From: Omphalotus guepiniiformis
Lineage: Eukaryota > Basidiomycota > Agaricomycetes > Agaricales > Omphalotaceae
Assembly (NCBI GenBank): GCA_028554645.1
Contig: JAQOOI010000068.1
Coordinates: forward strand, 1 to 64,000
DNA: 64,000 bases
Reading direction: 5' to 3'
Positions 1 through 11,100 of this stretch are shown here, in pieces; the stretch's first letter is position 1, and each line of letters opens with the position of its first letter. The position numbers and the translations under genes are program-made. The notes beneath the pieces are model-generated. The model did not search any database, was not told the origin of the DNA, and worked only from the letters and a program-made list of their open reading frames with translations.

Positions 1-34
1 CTGGAACTGTCAACATCAATACTGCGAGTGTCAA

Positions 35-1095
35 TCAAATAACCGTAACCCAGTCTGCTGAAAACGGGACAACTGTACAAGTCGATGAAGTGCAGGCGGG
101 GCCTTCAGAACCTAGCGGGTCAAGATAAGAAGGTAAAGTGGCAATTTGACTTGGAATTTTCCCATTGGACTGTAGAGGAGACTTGTCCTGTGATTTACAG
201 TCCGGGAAAGGTATATCTAATGTCGGTACTAAGCATAACTTAGTAGAAGTAGTACTGGAAGTCTTGTGTAAATAGTATTGCTCGCACAAAGAAATTATGT
301 TTAAAACTTTCCAGTGACGACTTTGGGCATTTGGAGATAAAAGTGCAAGACCGAGGCTGTTGGTGATTCTAGGGGCCACAACCAAATTTCAATCAACAAA
401 ACTTTTGTTGAAAGTGTCACCTGGTAACACAAAAAATTGGGCACTCCGTATGATGTTCATAATGATGGAATGGAATCTCATCCAATGTTGGCAGGACAAA
501 TCGGAGAATATTGTCTGTGTCTATATAGAAACTGGCACACACAAGACCGGCCATTATCTGTTTTCGTCACTTAATTTAGGTGACCAAAGACATGATGAGT
601 GGTTACTCTTTCCTTGTTCAAACTATCATAATCCCGGAAATTGAACTGGGACAAGTCCAGTGAATGGGAAGGTCACCAGTTGCCCAGTATACATGTGCCA
701 CTAGAGCCCGTTAAACATGAGTTTATTAAAAGCAGGTGCCGATGAGCTTTAAATCAAGGCGGCGATTTGCCATGGGAATCTTCGCCTGGACAATTTAAGG
801 AAGGAAAGGAAAACGACGATGGACAATCCATATATTAACCTGGTCCATATTGGAAGAACTGCGCAGAACCATGAAACAGGGCAAGGACTACTTCGCCCCT
901 GTCAGATGTTTGCATATAATTAACCCGGTTACCATGAGGGGACAAAGGAGAGTAGTCCCTTCTTCTTAGGACTAGGGTCGTCATCCAATGAGCTTAATCC
1001 ACTGCTCACAAGAGACACTCAAGAAGTTGATCTCAATGACATTAATGCAAAGAAGGCATGAATCACCGGAGCAGGTGACAGCCGCTCTTGTCCTC
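35..1095. other. decayed sequence, no gene recognised
   Basis: No intact gene is visible. A short open plus-strand tail ends in a stop near position 127 and reads like the C-terminus of a protein with Thr/Val/Gln-rich composition, but it is cut by the window edge. The rest is broken by stops in all frames. Because recognisable Gypsy integrase sequence follows immediately to the right on the plus strand, part of this stretch may be further upstream pol sequence of that element, but I could not align it to a known domain. Confidence 0.35.
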
Positions 1096-1295
1096 AGCAG
1101 CAGAGTGCAATGGAAATGGTACTATGACACAGCTGTACAACATGTTCCCTTTTAAAAGTTGGGGACAAAAGTACTGCTGCATCTCACAAAATTACCAGAC
1201 TACAGAACCCACGGGCACTTCAACTCCTGATATGAAGGTCCTTATCACAATTCTTTACTCACCTGCTACTTGTTGGGCAAAGATGTGGGGAAAGA
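1095..1295 (+). pseudogene. Ty3/Gypsy integrase C-terminal remnant
   Basis: With one single-base frame correction, the plus strand around 1155-1245 reads as the post-catalytic part of a Gypsy integrase. It has the typical VGDKVLLHLTKLP stretch followed by a YEGPY-type GPY/F motif. An extra A near 1165 and an in-frame stop near 1228 show that the copy is dead. The sequence continues across an inserted LTR into the chromodomain remnant at 1680-2086. Known for the family: this region lies between the DDE core and the chromodomain in chromoviruses. Seen here: the motif remnants. Inferred: one ancestral element. Confidence 0.6.
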
Positions 1296-1299
1296 GTTG

Positions 1300-1672
1300 A
1301 GCTTAGTGTGAGAGAAGATGATTGCTTGTCAACGACAATAAGATTTATCTTGCGTCTGAGCTTTAAGAGCTTAGACCTGTCTACTTATATACATGGGCAT
1401 CAGGACCCCAGATACCTTTCTAAAGACCCATGCTACCTAGCTGACCGATCAATGATGTCATATGGCTGACTGATGCGCTGACTGATATCCACGACATAGC
1501 CCTGCCAAGGCTGATGCCAAGGTAGTCTAGAGACCATAGCCTATTCCCATATACCTCAGTTCCTATCTAATCTAATCTAATCTAATCTTATAGCTAAGCC
1601 TTATCTGGGGCATATGATACAAGTCACTACATGTCCCAGATAACACAGAATCAGGGAAAAACTGTGACAGTC
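1300..1672 (-). repeat. inverted LTR fragment inside the Gypsy remnant
   Basis: Read on the minus strand from 1672 leftwards, this begins TGTCACAGTTTTTCC and matches the LTR that starts at 2087 on the plus strand. Shared features are the TCTAATC-type tandem repeats, the TGCCAAGG/CCTTGGCA segment and the GGGGTCCTGATGCCC block near the TATA-like sequence. Similarity fades beyond about 1385, so the left end is approximate. It separates the integrase tail from the chromodomain, which suggests a solo LTR of the same family inserted in the opposite direction. Confidence 0.6.
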
Positions 1673-1679
1673 CTTTTGA

Positions 1680-2086
1680 AATCGTTGAGAAGTTCTCTTT
1701 AGATTTATAGCTCTACCACCAAAGTTCAGAGCTAATACACCCAGTCTTTCATGCTAGCAAGTTAGCCACCTACCGTGAACCAACCATCGATGGTCAGAAG
1801 CAACCTACCCCTCATCCTGTTACTATTCAGAGGGAGAAGAGGAGTTGGAAGTTGAAAAAATTCTAACAACACTTTGTGGCGTGGAAAAATCAACCCAATA
1901 TCTGGTACAATGGAGAAGGTTTTGGACGTGACAGGTGACAGCTGGGAGCCTGTAGAAGAACTTGAAGAATGCTCAGTAGAAGATTCAGGAGTACAAGAAC
2001 CTTGGATTTCAGGCTGCAGCGTACTATTCGAGTTAACTGACTAAATATCTTCTCATTGGAGCTCGAACCTGGAAAGAGGGGGTAAT
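1680..2086 (+). pseudogene. Gypsy chromodomain remnant with polypurine tract
   Basis: Frames on the plus strand read FEIVEKFSLDL, then HPVFHASKLATY, then ELEVEKILTTLCG and YLVQW, followed by SWEPVEELEE. This is the standard order of a chromovirus integrase tail: HP-FH-S-L linker, chromodomain beta strands with EVEKIL, YLVKW-like and W-EP-E motifs. Frameshifts and stops interrupt it. It ends in the purine run GGAAAGAGGGGGT at about 2071-2084, directly before the LTR, as expected for a plus-strand priming site. The chromodomain assignment is firm; the element is inactive. Confidence 0.75.
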
Positions 2087-2510
2087 GTCACAGTTTTTCC
2101 TTATTCTGTTTATCTGTGACTATGTATTGACTTTTACCAGAATGCCCATAAAGGCATTAGATTAGAGATTAGATTAGATTAGATAGGACTTAGATATATG
2201 GGGATAGGCTATGGTCTAGACTACCTTGGCATCAGCCTTGGCAGGGCTATGTCTTGGCATCAGTCAGTGTATGCAGTCGCCGTATGATATTCACATATGA
2301 CATCATTGACATCATTATTGATCAGTCCGCTAAGGTATCAAGGGTCTCTGGGGTCCTGATGCCCCAAGTATATAAGGGCCTGATCGGGTCGTGTGAACCC
2401 GTGTTTATGGCAACAAGAGCTTGCCTCAGCTCATTAGTCACCATCATTAGTCACCTTAAGTCACCTAAGTCAACACGTTTTACCGAAGAGTGTCTGTCAA
2501 GCCTGAAAAA
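2087..2510 (+). repeat. 3' LTR of the decayed chromovirus
   Basis: This begins with TGTCACAG immediately after the polypurine tract and contains (AGATT)n-like repeats at 2160-2185 and a TATA-like TATATAAGGG at about 2369. It is the inverted counterpart of 1300-1672. The right border is not resolved; about 2510 is a guess based on where the recognisable promoter-like part ends. Tandem TTAGTCACC-type repeats lie at 2435-2470. Confidence 0.6.
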
Positions 2511-3020
2511 ATGAGCTTTTCTCTCTTCTTCCTTCCATGGTGTCACTGCGGCTTCAGATTGCAAGAATCGCACGAAGATCACTTTCCAGCATTCTCCAGG
2601 ACACTATTTAATGAGAACAGAAGAAGCAGGAAGCCCGTCAACGCTTGCAAAGGCTGGCAAGTTTTGGCTTCTATCTGTGCATCTGTTGACCTTTGCAGCG
2701 TGCAACTGAGACTGCAATCCCTACAACCCATCCCAATGTACACATCTGGGGGGGGGGGTTTTTTTAGTACTCACTAGTCGCGCCGCTAGATTGAATGAAC
2801 TGCTCAACGGACATTCCTTACGCTTCCGTGAGCAGCTCCTCGTCATGCCTAAATATGTCTTTTATGTGTTCTACTAGGATTGTGCATTACGAGCTAGGCT
2901 CCTACGGCATAATGGGTGAGCGTAATTTATCACGAAAAAGCATTTACTATATCTTTGTATGTAGTAGACAGCAATTAAGAACAAATTAATCATCATAAAA
3001 TTCTAAGTCACTAAGGTCAA
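2511..3020. other. no gene seen
   Basis: Short open frames only, none with recognisable content. A run of ten G residues near 2749-2758 precedes a T run. The interval separates the chromovirus LTR from the Helitron helicase end, and one Helitron terminus should lie somewhere here, but I found no convincing CTRR end with a hairpin. Confidence 0.4.
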
Positions 3021-3029
3021 CCCCATAGT

Positions 3030-5019
3030 CATCAAGAACTTTAATCCCCTCTCTTCTCTGAACATCATCCTGCAACATTTGTCTTGTTGGAGTTTCCTTG
3101 TCTTTACGCAAAACGACCTTCTGGGAACGGATCACAGAAAGCAATTCCTTTCAAGGTCTTCACTCTGGATATGGCCTCAAAGGACAATCCTGAGGCAAAA
3201 TCCTTCTCACTAAGAGACATAGTGGCCTTTGTCTAGAGTCAAACCTTGACTCTTGTGAATTGTGATAGCCCAAGCCATAGTAAGAGGTATGCTGTGGTCC
3301 CTGCTCAATTCAGTGTCCCCTTCTAGTATGCCATCTGGCTGTCATAGGAGCAAATGGAATCCAGGAAGCATCAACTCCTTCCCAGCCCAGATTTGGAGGA
3401 CCTATAATATATCTCAGTACAATGCTTGTTGCAGAAAATTTGTCATTTACAACCTGAATAATCCTTCACATTCCACAAAACACTAACAGAAGGTAGATCT
3501 CCATGCTGAACATTTGCTGAGGGAGGGATCATACCAAATCTTCCTTAAAAAAGCCTCTTGCACCAATTCACCATACCTATATAAACATTAAAACATTACT
3601 TCAGCGCAAAGTGAAGCACTAGAAATCACCTTTAGAATTTCCACAAATTTCTTGTAATCATAACTCTAGCACCTTCTGCCAAAAGAAATTTCCTTTTCCA
3701 ACCCTTTAGTCATCCTTCTTCCTGAAGCCTTGTTAGCTTCAGCGTTTTTTGTGTTTTGCTTTACAGCGAACAACTGGCCCACCACACAGTTGGCTAGATG
3801 CAAGGGATTAAGAGTCTTGACTTGTTCTCTCTGTGGAAGCAAATGAAGGGCTTTGTCATGTTCAGAATGTTCCTCAGGAGAGAGGTTTTTCCCAAAGCGA
3901 GTTCTGAATTGCTTATAATCAGCAGAAGTTGGACTGATAGTCTCGTAGACGGGGAAGCATATTTTCTAAAACAGCTCTTGCCTCTGGATTACCTCCAGCT
4001 TGACTGAAGATTTGAGTGAGAGTAATAGACTTTGTGAAAGCATGGTATGTTCTGAAACCCTTCAACCTTTAGAAGTGGGTGGATGACCTGTTTGGCTTTT
4101 TGATGACTAGTGGAATAGAGAGGAGACTCTCCAACAAGGAGGGAGCTGAGCAAAATCGCCAAATAGCCAAGTGGGAATATCACCCAAGACTTCATCATGA
4201 GTATCAGGCTGAGCTTGACGAAGTTGTCTAGCAAACCTTTCCAAACTGCTTTTGGCCAAATCATTGACTTCTCATCAATAATAAAGCAGTTTAGCAGAGT
4301 TCCAATCCATCGAGATTGTATGCGCTTTGAATAGTTGAGGCCAAAGCGGTTCAAAACCCAGTAGTAGGATCCCTAATACTGGAATATTGAGACGCATAAT
4401 TCAATGTCCAACCTCTAATACCAAAGGCAGCAACACCTGTTGGGGGCTATAGTCTAGCAACTGGATCACAATCATCTCCACGCTCAATGCGCAAAGTGCT
4501 CTCTAAGAGCATGTGGTGATAGCCCATATCAAGTAGGAACTTTCCAGTGCCTGCAGTTCCATCCACATTGATCCTAAAGAGTAGGAGGCTTGTTTCCCGG
4601 TCTTGCTTGAGTTTTCTGAAATCAGCCATGACTTTGAAGGAACACAGTCCTCTGAGAGCCTTTCAGTGTCTGGTAGGGAGCCTCTGGTAGAACCTGCACA
4701 ACATCATTGGTAGATTCCTTGGACAGAGTCTATGAGCCATTTTGCTGCATCATTAGAGACATGTCTTGAAGGAGAATGCTGATGCCATTTCATACAACAG
4801 ATCCATGTCCCTTCTTCCAAGTGTAATCACATTGGGTTTGAAGAACAGAATGTCCAGGAGCTTGATCAGAACAAAGATAGCAAGAAAAACGCAAAACAAG
4901 AAAATAATCAAGAGAGCAAGAGGATAGACCTCAACCATCCATTGAAGCTGAATTGGTGCATGGTCAGGGTCATCCATCAGGAACAGATTTCTGAGTCTGA
5001 GTCTTCCTGACTCCTCCAC
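3030..5019 (-). pseudogene. Helitron Pif1-type helicase region
   Basis: Recognisable superfamily 1 helicase motifs are scattered over several frames. Walker A is NVDGTAGTGKF (within 4629-4447), altered from the usual GTAGTGKS. A Walker B-like segment reads PTWLFGDFAQLPP (about 4190-4130). The C-terminal motif reads AITIHKSQGLTLDKG (about 3280-3235), followed by a fragment matching the EKDF-GL-F-AISRV tail. Stops and frameshifts occur throughout. It is the downstream part of the same Helitron. Confidence 0.7.
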
Positions 5020-5677
5020 CTCAGGAACCTACTTTGGGTAAACTATCAATGTGGACATGGTCATTGTCCAGCCATGAATTGACAAATGCATCTGTATAAG
5101 TGGGTTCCATCCATCTAGGATCTCCTCTGGACTCTTTTCAAAATGGGGGATGATGTAGAACCAATCTTGCATAGCAGTACTTTCTCATATAGGTCTGGAG
5201 ATGAGGGAAATCTGGAGGATAGAGAGGTCAAACACTAACAACAAAGGGCAGTGCAACAAGTGCGTTTTGTGATAACCACCCTTCCAATCCCAGTTTGTAG
5301 CAAATTCCAGTAGAGACAAACATTTCTTGAGTTCAGGTAGAGTAAGGACTGGGCGAACCTTGTGTAGTGCTTAATAATTGGATTTTTCTCTCCACAGTGG
5401 AAGAATTTTCAAAGTTTAGAAAAGTGGTAGTGACACCTGGAGTAAACACAGATACTGCGAATTTGTCAAGAGGAACTGGTGAGAGGGCACTGAAATAGGA
5501 TGTGACAGGTTTCCTGAGCTGATATATTCCACGTTCAGGCTACAAAAAGTTTGACAACAATTTGGTCTTACTGAATAGCAATTTTAGCAGGTGTTTGTAG
5601 TGTCAAGTCGTGAGATAAGCAGTGTGTAGAATGCTTTTATAGATAGTGGATGTGGTCTCAGCCTTGCTTGGCATACT

Positions 5678-6898
5678 TTAGCAACATATGCCAATGACAG
5701 CCTCTTTGTTGATAACAGGACGTATGTCAATGTTTGCACGCCATCCCAGAGTAAAAGCAGGATTATAAGAATTTAAGAGTGGGTCGTTTCTGCGAGTGTG
5801 AAGTTCAGCAAAGTCACGGCCAGGGTCCTTGACATATTTGGTTTTGTCACGAGTCTTGTGAGAGAATCCAAATCGACAGAATGTCTCACTTGTTCCTTTC
5901 TTGCGCCGCAGACAGTATCCAGTAGTACATTGTCCATGTCTTTGAAAGCGATTCAAGCACTGAGCTAGCTCTCGCTTAGTGTCCTGAAGTGTATCAAATA
6001 GCATAGCTGATGGATGGATTGCTGCAGGTGGACAGTTCTTGTCAGGATGCCAGGTAGAGACTCGCAGATCCCAAAAATCAATAAATGATTGCAGCTGCTC
6101 ATTGTTTGAAATATCCAAGGTGTCAACAGATGGAGCATCATGCAACCACAAAAAGGCCATGTACATGACTACTGCCTCGATGCTGCCACTCATATTTCCA
6201 CCACCAATCCTTGACTTTGAATTTGGGCTTTAAGAAGTGCTCAAAGTATATCTGCCATTGCTTTGAAAGTAGTATGCTGCAATTGCGGGATTGTTGTTCC
6301 AGTCATGCAAACGTACACGGTATGAGTGTGGACCTTCAGGTGCTCCATGCGCATAGGATGGCATATGCTGGTGCATGTCTGGCCACTGTACATTCTGCAG
6401 AAGATGCAGTGATGAATGTATGAGGTGAACCACATTCAGGAGACCGAATTTGTGCGAGTATGTCACTTCGAGCCTTCGACCAGTAGGGACGGGAACCTGG
6501 TAGTTTAAGTTGCAGCCTTTGAAACCAACGTTGAGCCAAGTTCTCTACTTCTCCAGTTTCAAACATTTCCTGGATATCAGTGTGCCACAGTAAGTGCTCC
6601 ATCATCTTTGTGAGTGGTAGTTGTACCAGTTTGCTTCCTTTCTAGCCTTGTCCTGCATAATAGTATTAAGAACCCAATATCTAAAGCGTGGATGACGAGC
6701 AAAACGACCACCTCTCAGACGAAGCAAATGAGCAGCCCATTCAACCATTTTGACCTTTTGAGTGCGATTGGCATTGAAGTCTGCCTGCCTAGTGGGAAAG
6801 AGAGTGGGAAAGGCATCAATAGCAATTGGTAAACCATGATGCTCATTAAGAGGAGTACCATGAACCACATGCATAGTAAGCACAACTGGAGTATTCAC
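5678..6898 (-). pseudogene. Helitron Rep (HUH endonuclease) region
   Basis: The frame 6898-6602 reads HVVHGTPLNEHHGLPIAID, then FPTLFPT and the LRLRGGRFARHPRFRYW segment typical of the Helitron-like N domain. Frames at 6605-6230 continue with GSRPYWSKARSD and QWPDMHQHMPSYAHG. The next block gives YEWQHRGSSHVHG, with the metal-binding HVH (HUH) codons at 6159-6167, then FLWLHDAP and a Cys-rich GYCLRRKKGTSETFCRFGF segment at about 5860-5930. At least three frameshifts separate these pieces. Catalytic function is therefore lost in this copy. Confidence 0.75.
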
Positions 6899-7035
6899 TA
6901 TGGAATGCTGCTGCTCTGAGCTGTTCTAGCTCAGTGTTCTAGTTGGTAGTAGCTGGAACAAAACCACGGGAATACAGAGGCTGTCCAGATGGATCCTCTG
7001 ATGACTCAGTCTCATTTTCTTGAGGTGGGCCTTCT

Positions 7036-8054
7036 TCAGGAGGTTCCTCCATATCCTCGTGTATAAACTGAGCTGTCTTCTGGTAACTGAGCCAAAGCAT
7101 TTGGATCGACTGACACTCGACCTGATAGAAATGTGTGATGATTCTGCTGCAAATACTGCAACCATCTCTCTATAGGAGCACGCCATACACGGAAATCCTG
7201 AGTAGCTGCTAGATTGTTGTCGGTTTCCATTCCCTTGCGCCGCATAATCAACACATCACAGTGCTCAGGCAGCAGAGGTACCTTTGCATGGAAAGAGGCA
7301 GTGTCTCTGGGGAAATTGCATGTATATCCAGTATATTTATACTGTCCTCCCTGCACCTGCCATACCCTGGACCAATGCATGCACTGGAGAGATAAGCATT
7401 TCCTCCATCTGGGTCAATTCTTGGTAACTCTGATAGATCAGGACCGGGATACATGAGATTTATCTCCTGGAACTTTGTACTTCGTCTACACTTGGAGCAG
7501 CGACCATGCCAATCAACATCTAAGTCAAACCATTCCTCATGACAGTGTAGACAATGCTCCATATGGATGTTCATAATCTTCTGACGGACATTATTGAGTA
7601 GAACTTTGTCCTCAGGAGAAACAGCAGACTGATCAAGGGGTGGGACAGGGTGATTTGGAAGAGCAGAGTCATCAAGGCCATTAGGAGCCAACTGAGAAGG
7701 AAGTTGATTATTTGGATCAGGAGTAATCTGTTCTTGTTGCACCACTCTTTCACGTGCTCGACGCTGTGCTCTTTGACGACGTGCATTCTCATTGCAGCGA
7801 GCACATTGTTGATTGGGCCCATAGATATCTTCAACGGACCCCAATGTTTTGTTTCCACAACAGTAAAGCAAGCCAGAGTGATCAGAGTCAGTATAGCGCG
7901 CAGGATGATGTCTGATATTTAAATCACGAGAGCGGCATGCATTACATGTATCCATTTCACCGAACTGATGTGTGAGAACCCAATTGATGACGTCTTGTAC
8001 ACCACAGAGACCCCACATGCTGACTATCAGTATAGCGAGCTGGATGCCGTACAC
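7036..8054 (-). pseudogene. Helitron N-terminal zinc-finger / DUF6570-like region
   Basis: The 268-codon open frame at 8054-7248 has several CX2C pairs (CNACRS, CARC, CLHC, CSKC) and a basic RRQRAQRRARERV stretch. A frameshift near 7380 moves the reading frame to 7380-7036, where the segment VHALVQVWQVQGGQYKYTGY leads to NFPRDT and PLLPEHCDVLIMRR. That matches the conserved block found N-terminal of Rep in many agaricomycete Helitron proteins. Upstream Helitron-like sequence continues slightly past 8054, so the true start is lost. Confidence 0.7.
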
Positions 8055-8110
8055 ACATAGGATGCGGATTAGTTGTTCGGGTACCGGCCACTCTATGGGC
8101 TGGAGACAGA

Positions 8111-11100
8111 CTGAGAAACAGATGGCTGAATAGATGGGCTAGCAGCTGGAGTGGGCAAAGGAGAAGAAGACTGAGGTGGTGGTGAATGGATGTGTTAGAA
8201 TCTAAGACAATGCACTACCAGTGATACACTGATCAGACACAATGAATAGAGTTCAATTTACAGTTCACTGAGATCACTAAAGCGTTGTAATAGTAGCTTA
8301 ATGCACAAGAATTGCTTTCCAAGTGTCTTAGATTTCTCCAGACATGTAAGGATTTAGCGATATTTGTTTGGATGCCTGTTTGTAGGTGTCATAGGCTCTG
8401 CGCATGAGGGCGTGAAAATGGAGTGTCCACTATCTTTTGCCGGCCAGGGCGCTCTAAAACATCTCCTAGAATGTGACCCTAAGCATACATGGGGTATAAA
8501 CTATCTCATCAATAGGTTGTATATAGCTAAAAGTGCACTTAGTATATTGTATATTATATTGTTAGCGTTGAAGGACTTTCTAAATGATATGCTACAGCTT
8601 ACTTTTGTATAGTAATTCTAACAAGTGTTCGCTGATAGCATCTTCATTCACAACGACGTAGCCCACCCTGATAGATCATGCACTTGTGTAATGGAGGTGC
8701 TCTATTTGATGGAAAGTGTTGTCTATCACCAATATCACCCTGCAAACTACTTACTGCTCGGCGACTGCTACTTTCTCAACTTCTTTCATCAGCCCCCTGA
8801 TGATGCAGTTGGCCTTCTTCAACCTAGGGGTTCACTGTATTAGTGTGGCAATCGCTCTATGCGTCTCTTTCACACCACTCAACTTCTTACCACCTCTGGG
8901 GCTTATACTGAGCAGGCTTTGGTGAGCAATATCAGTCTGCATTCTCATGCAGTAGGGCAGATATTGCAGTGAGCCATGACCTTGTATCTTCACTTGGTCC
9001 TCCTCCAGGCCAGTAGTATATGCCGGGTCAATAGAAATGCTTTGCATCCTCCCTATGATATGCTCAGGATTCTTAGCAACCTTGATTGTGGGATGTGATT
9101 GTGCCATTAGCAACGCTGGCTGGGCTGAGGTGTCTGGTATGCCACCTCAAAATCCTTTGTAACAGATCCTGGGTTTTTGCATGGGTCACAAATCTCCTTG
9201 TGCCATAAAAAGAGAAATTAGGGCAGCAGCAATCACCTGCCACATAATTCTGCCTTCTGTAAGAGGAGAGTAAGTGTACAAAGGGCTGTATGCCTTACCT
9301 TGCTGCGCAACTAAAGGTAACGCACGACCTGAGTCGACAAGTTTGACGGCATATACCCACTAGGTGGAACTTTTGAGTTGTCCCTGTTTACCCCTACCGT
9401 GAAAGTTCTGGCATCACAGTATGTATGTAGACAAATAAATCTGGGCTTGGGCAGGGGATCAGGATCCATATTGCAGAGGCTTTGCATGTTCGGCATTGTT
9501 CTCCCGCTGCTTTCAGATATCTGACATGCATGGCTCTTACTGGGGCAACCCGAGTGTGCCATGCCACAGGATTTGAATATGAACCCGTGCCCAATGATAC
9601 TACTAGTCTGTGTGATGGCAATATCAGGGATGACTCGGTGGTAGGTCGTGGTAGGAATACAACAGAGGAGCCAGGAACAGCACTATATTATATTGATGAA
9701 TTATCTGGCCATCTCTTCGCTTTCCTTGTCAGCAGTCGTTTGGACTACTCGTGCAGTTGACAGAGCCTAGCTTCCGAGAGATTCATGGGTTTACGCAACA
9801 GGTTCATACAATCAGACATTCCTAATACCATCATTAAGAAGTTTGATTGACTGAATATATTGTTGTTCTGACCCATTATAGGATACAGATTTTCCGTCCA
9901 AGTCCTTTTCTTATTTCTTGTGATTTCTATTCCCCAGGGCATGAATATGATGTAGAGACCGTGCATGGATCACAGTGAGTTTTTGATAGTTGGCTTTTTG
10001 CTAGCTTCTGCCACAAAGTGGTTGGCAAAGATGCCTTCTGACTTGGAAGCATAGAGTGATGTCCATCCACAAAAGACAGGTACATAAATACCTTTAAATG
10101 TCATCTTTTGCTGAATGAAGTCACTATAGAGTTTTGGATCGAGAATTGGGTGGTCGACTAAAGCCCATATGATTTGTAACGACTCCTGTGCACAAGGCTT
10201 CTCATACGCTCCAAAGAGTCTGGGTGACTTTGCTTCAAACCTATACAGAGACTTGTTCAGATCCTAGCAGTACTAAATCTTAGGCATCCCACACATCCTT
10301 GAACCCTTTCTGGCTGTGGTCCATGAATGATCTCTGATATCAATGTCCGACTATTGATGACATGCAATGTAGAGATATTCCAGGCAGTGAGCCCCGCGGG
10401 CAATGCATAGTCGCCGACAAAAAAAAACTTTCAATGGCGATGCCAGACGCAAGAATTAGTGGGCGGATTGTAGTGCTGTTCTCATAGATAGATTGAAGAA
10501 TGTCCTCTATGAATAGTCAAAAACTGCAGGTCTTTGGGCTGAATCCTTTTGTGCAACAAGTCTAGCCTTGAACCTTTCAATGGATCCATCAGGCCTTGTG
10601 CTTTTAATCTTGTAATTACCCGCGTTTTTAGATTCCAATTGTCTTCTCTATCTGGGTGGAAGTTTTCACACAACATCCGCAAGTGGCCATTGGTGAGAGT
10701 GTGGCATTGCATCTCTCCTCTCATCATTGGGCCTACACTGCCATTGTCTGGCATTAGGTCCAATTCCATAGCCCTGACTTGAATGTCAAAGGCTCTGGAC
10801 CATTGTCAGTTCTATGATGTGGGCTTCTCTCCATATTATCTATCATCTCAGCATCTGGCATGCATCTGCTATCCTTGTTCGCGTCTTGGGTACGCAGGGG
10901 AGCGTTTCACTTTCCACCAGTTCAGATCAGAAGAACGGCCTAGGAGCCTGTCTGCTTCCGCTCCAGAGAACCTATCTTGGGGAAAACGTGCAATTGGTCC
11001 CGTTACGGATATGCTACAAGAAACATCCTCAGGTGGTTCAAGGGCTGTTCCTCCTCTTGTGGGGCAGAACTAATCCATCTGTCATCAGTACATGGGTGGG

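Larger units (their letters stand above)
3020..8110 (-). mobile_element. decayed Helitron (Rep/helicase) transposon
   Basis: The minus strand carries, in the expected N-to-C order, a cysteine-rich N-terminal region and DUF6570-like block (8054-7036), a Helitron-like N block (6898-6602), the Rep HUH nuclease region (about 6600-6000) and a Pif1-type helicase (about 5000-3030). Each block lies in a different frame, with frameshifts and stops between them, so no functional RepHel protein can be made. Helitrons move by rolling-circle replication using the HUH nuclease and helicase. The termini were not identified, so the borders mark only recognisable coding sequence. Confidence 0.8.

Noticed and set aside
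1300..2510. Inverted repeats as terminal repeats of a DNA transposon
   Set aside because: The right copy follows a polypurine tract and chromodomain, so both are LTRs; no transposase lies between them.
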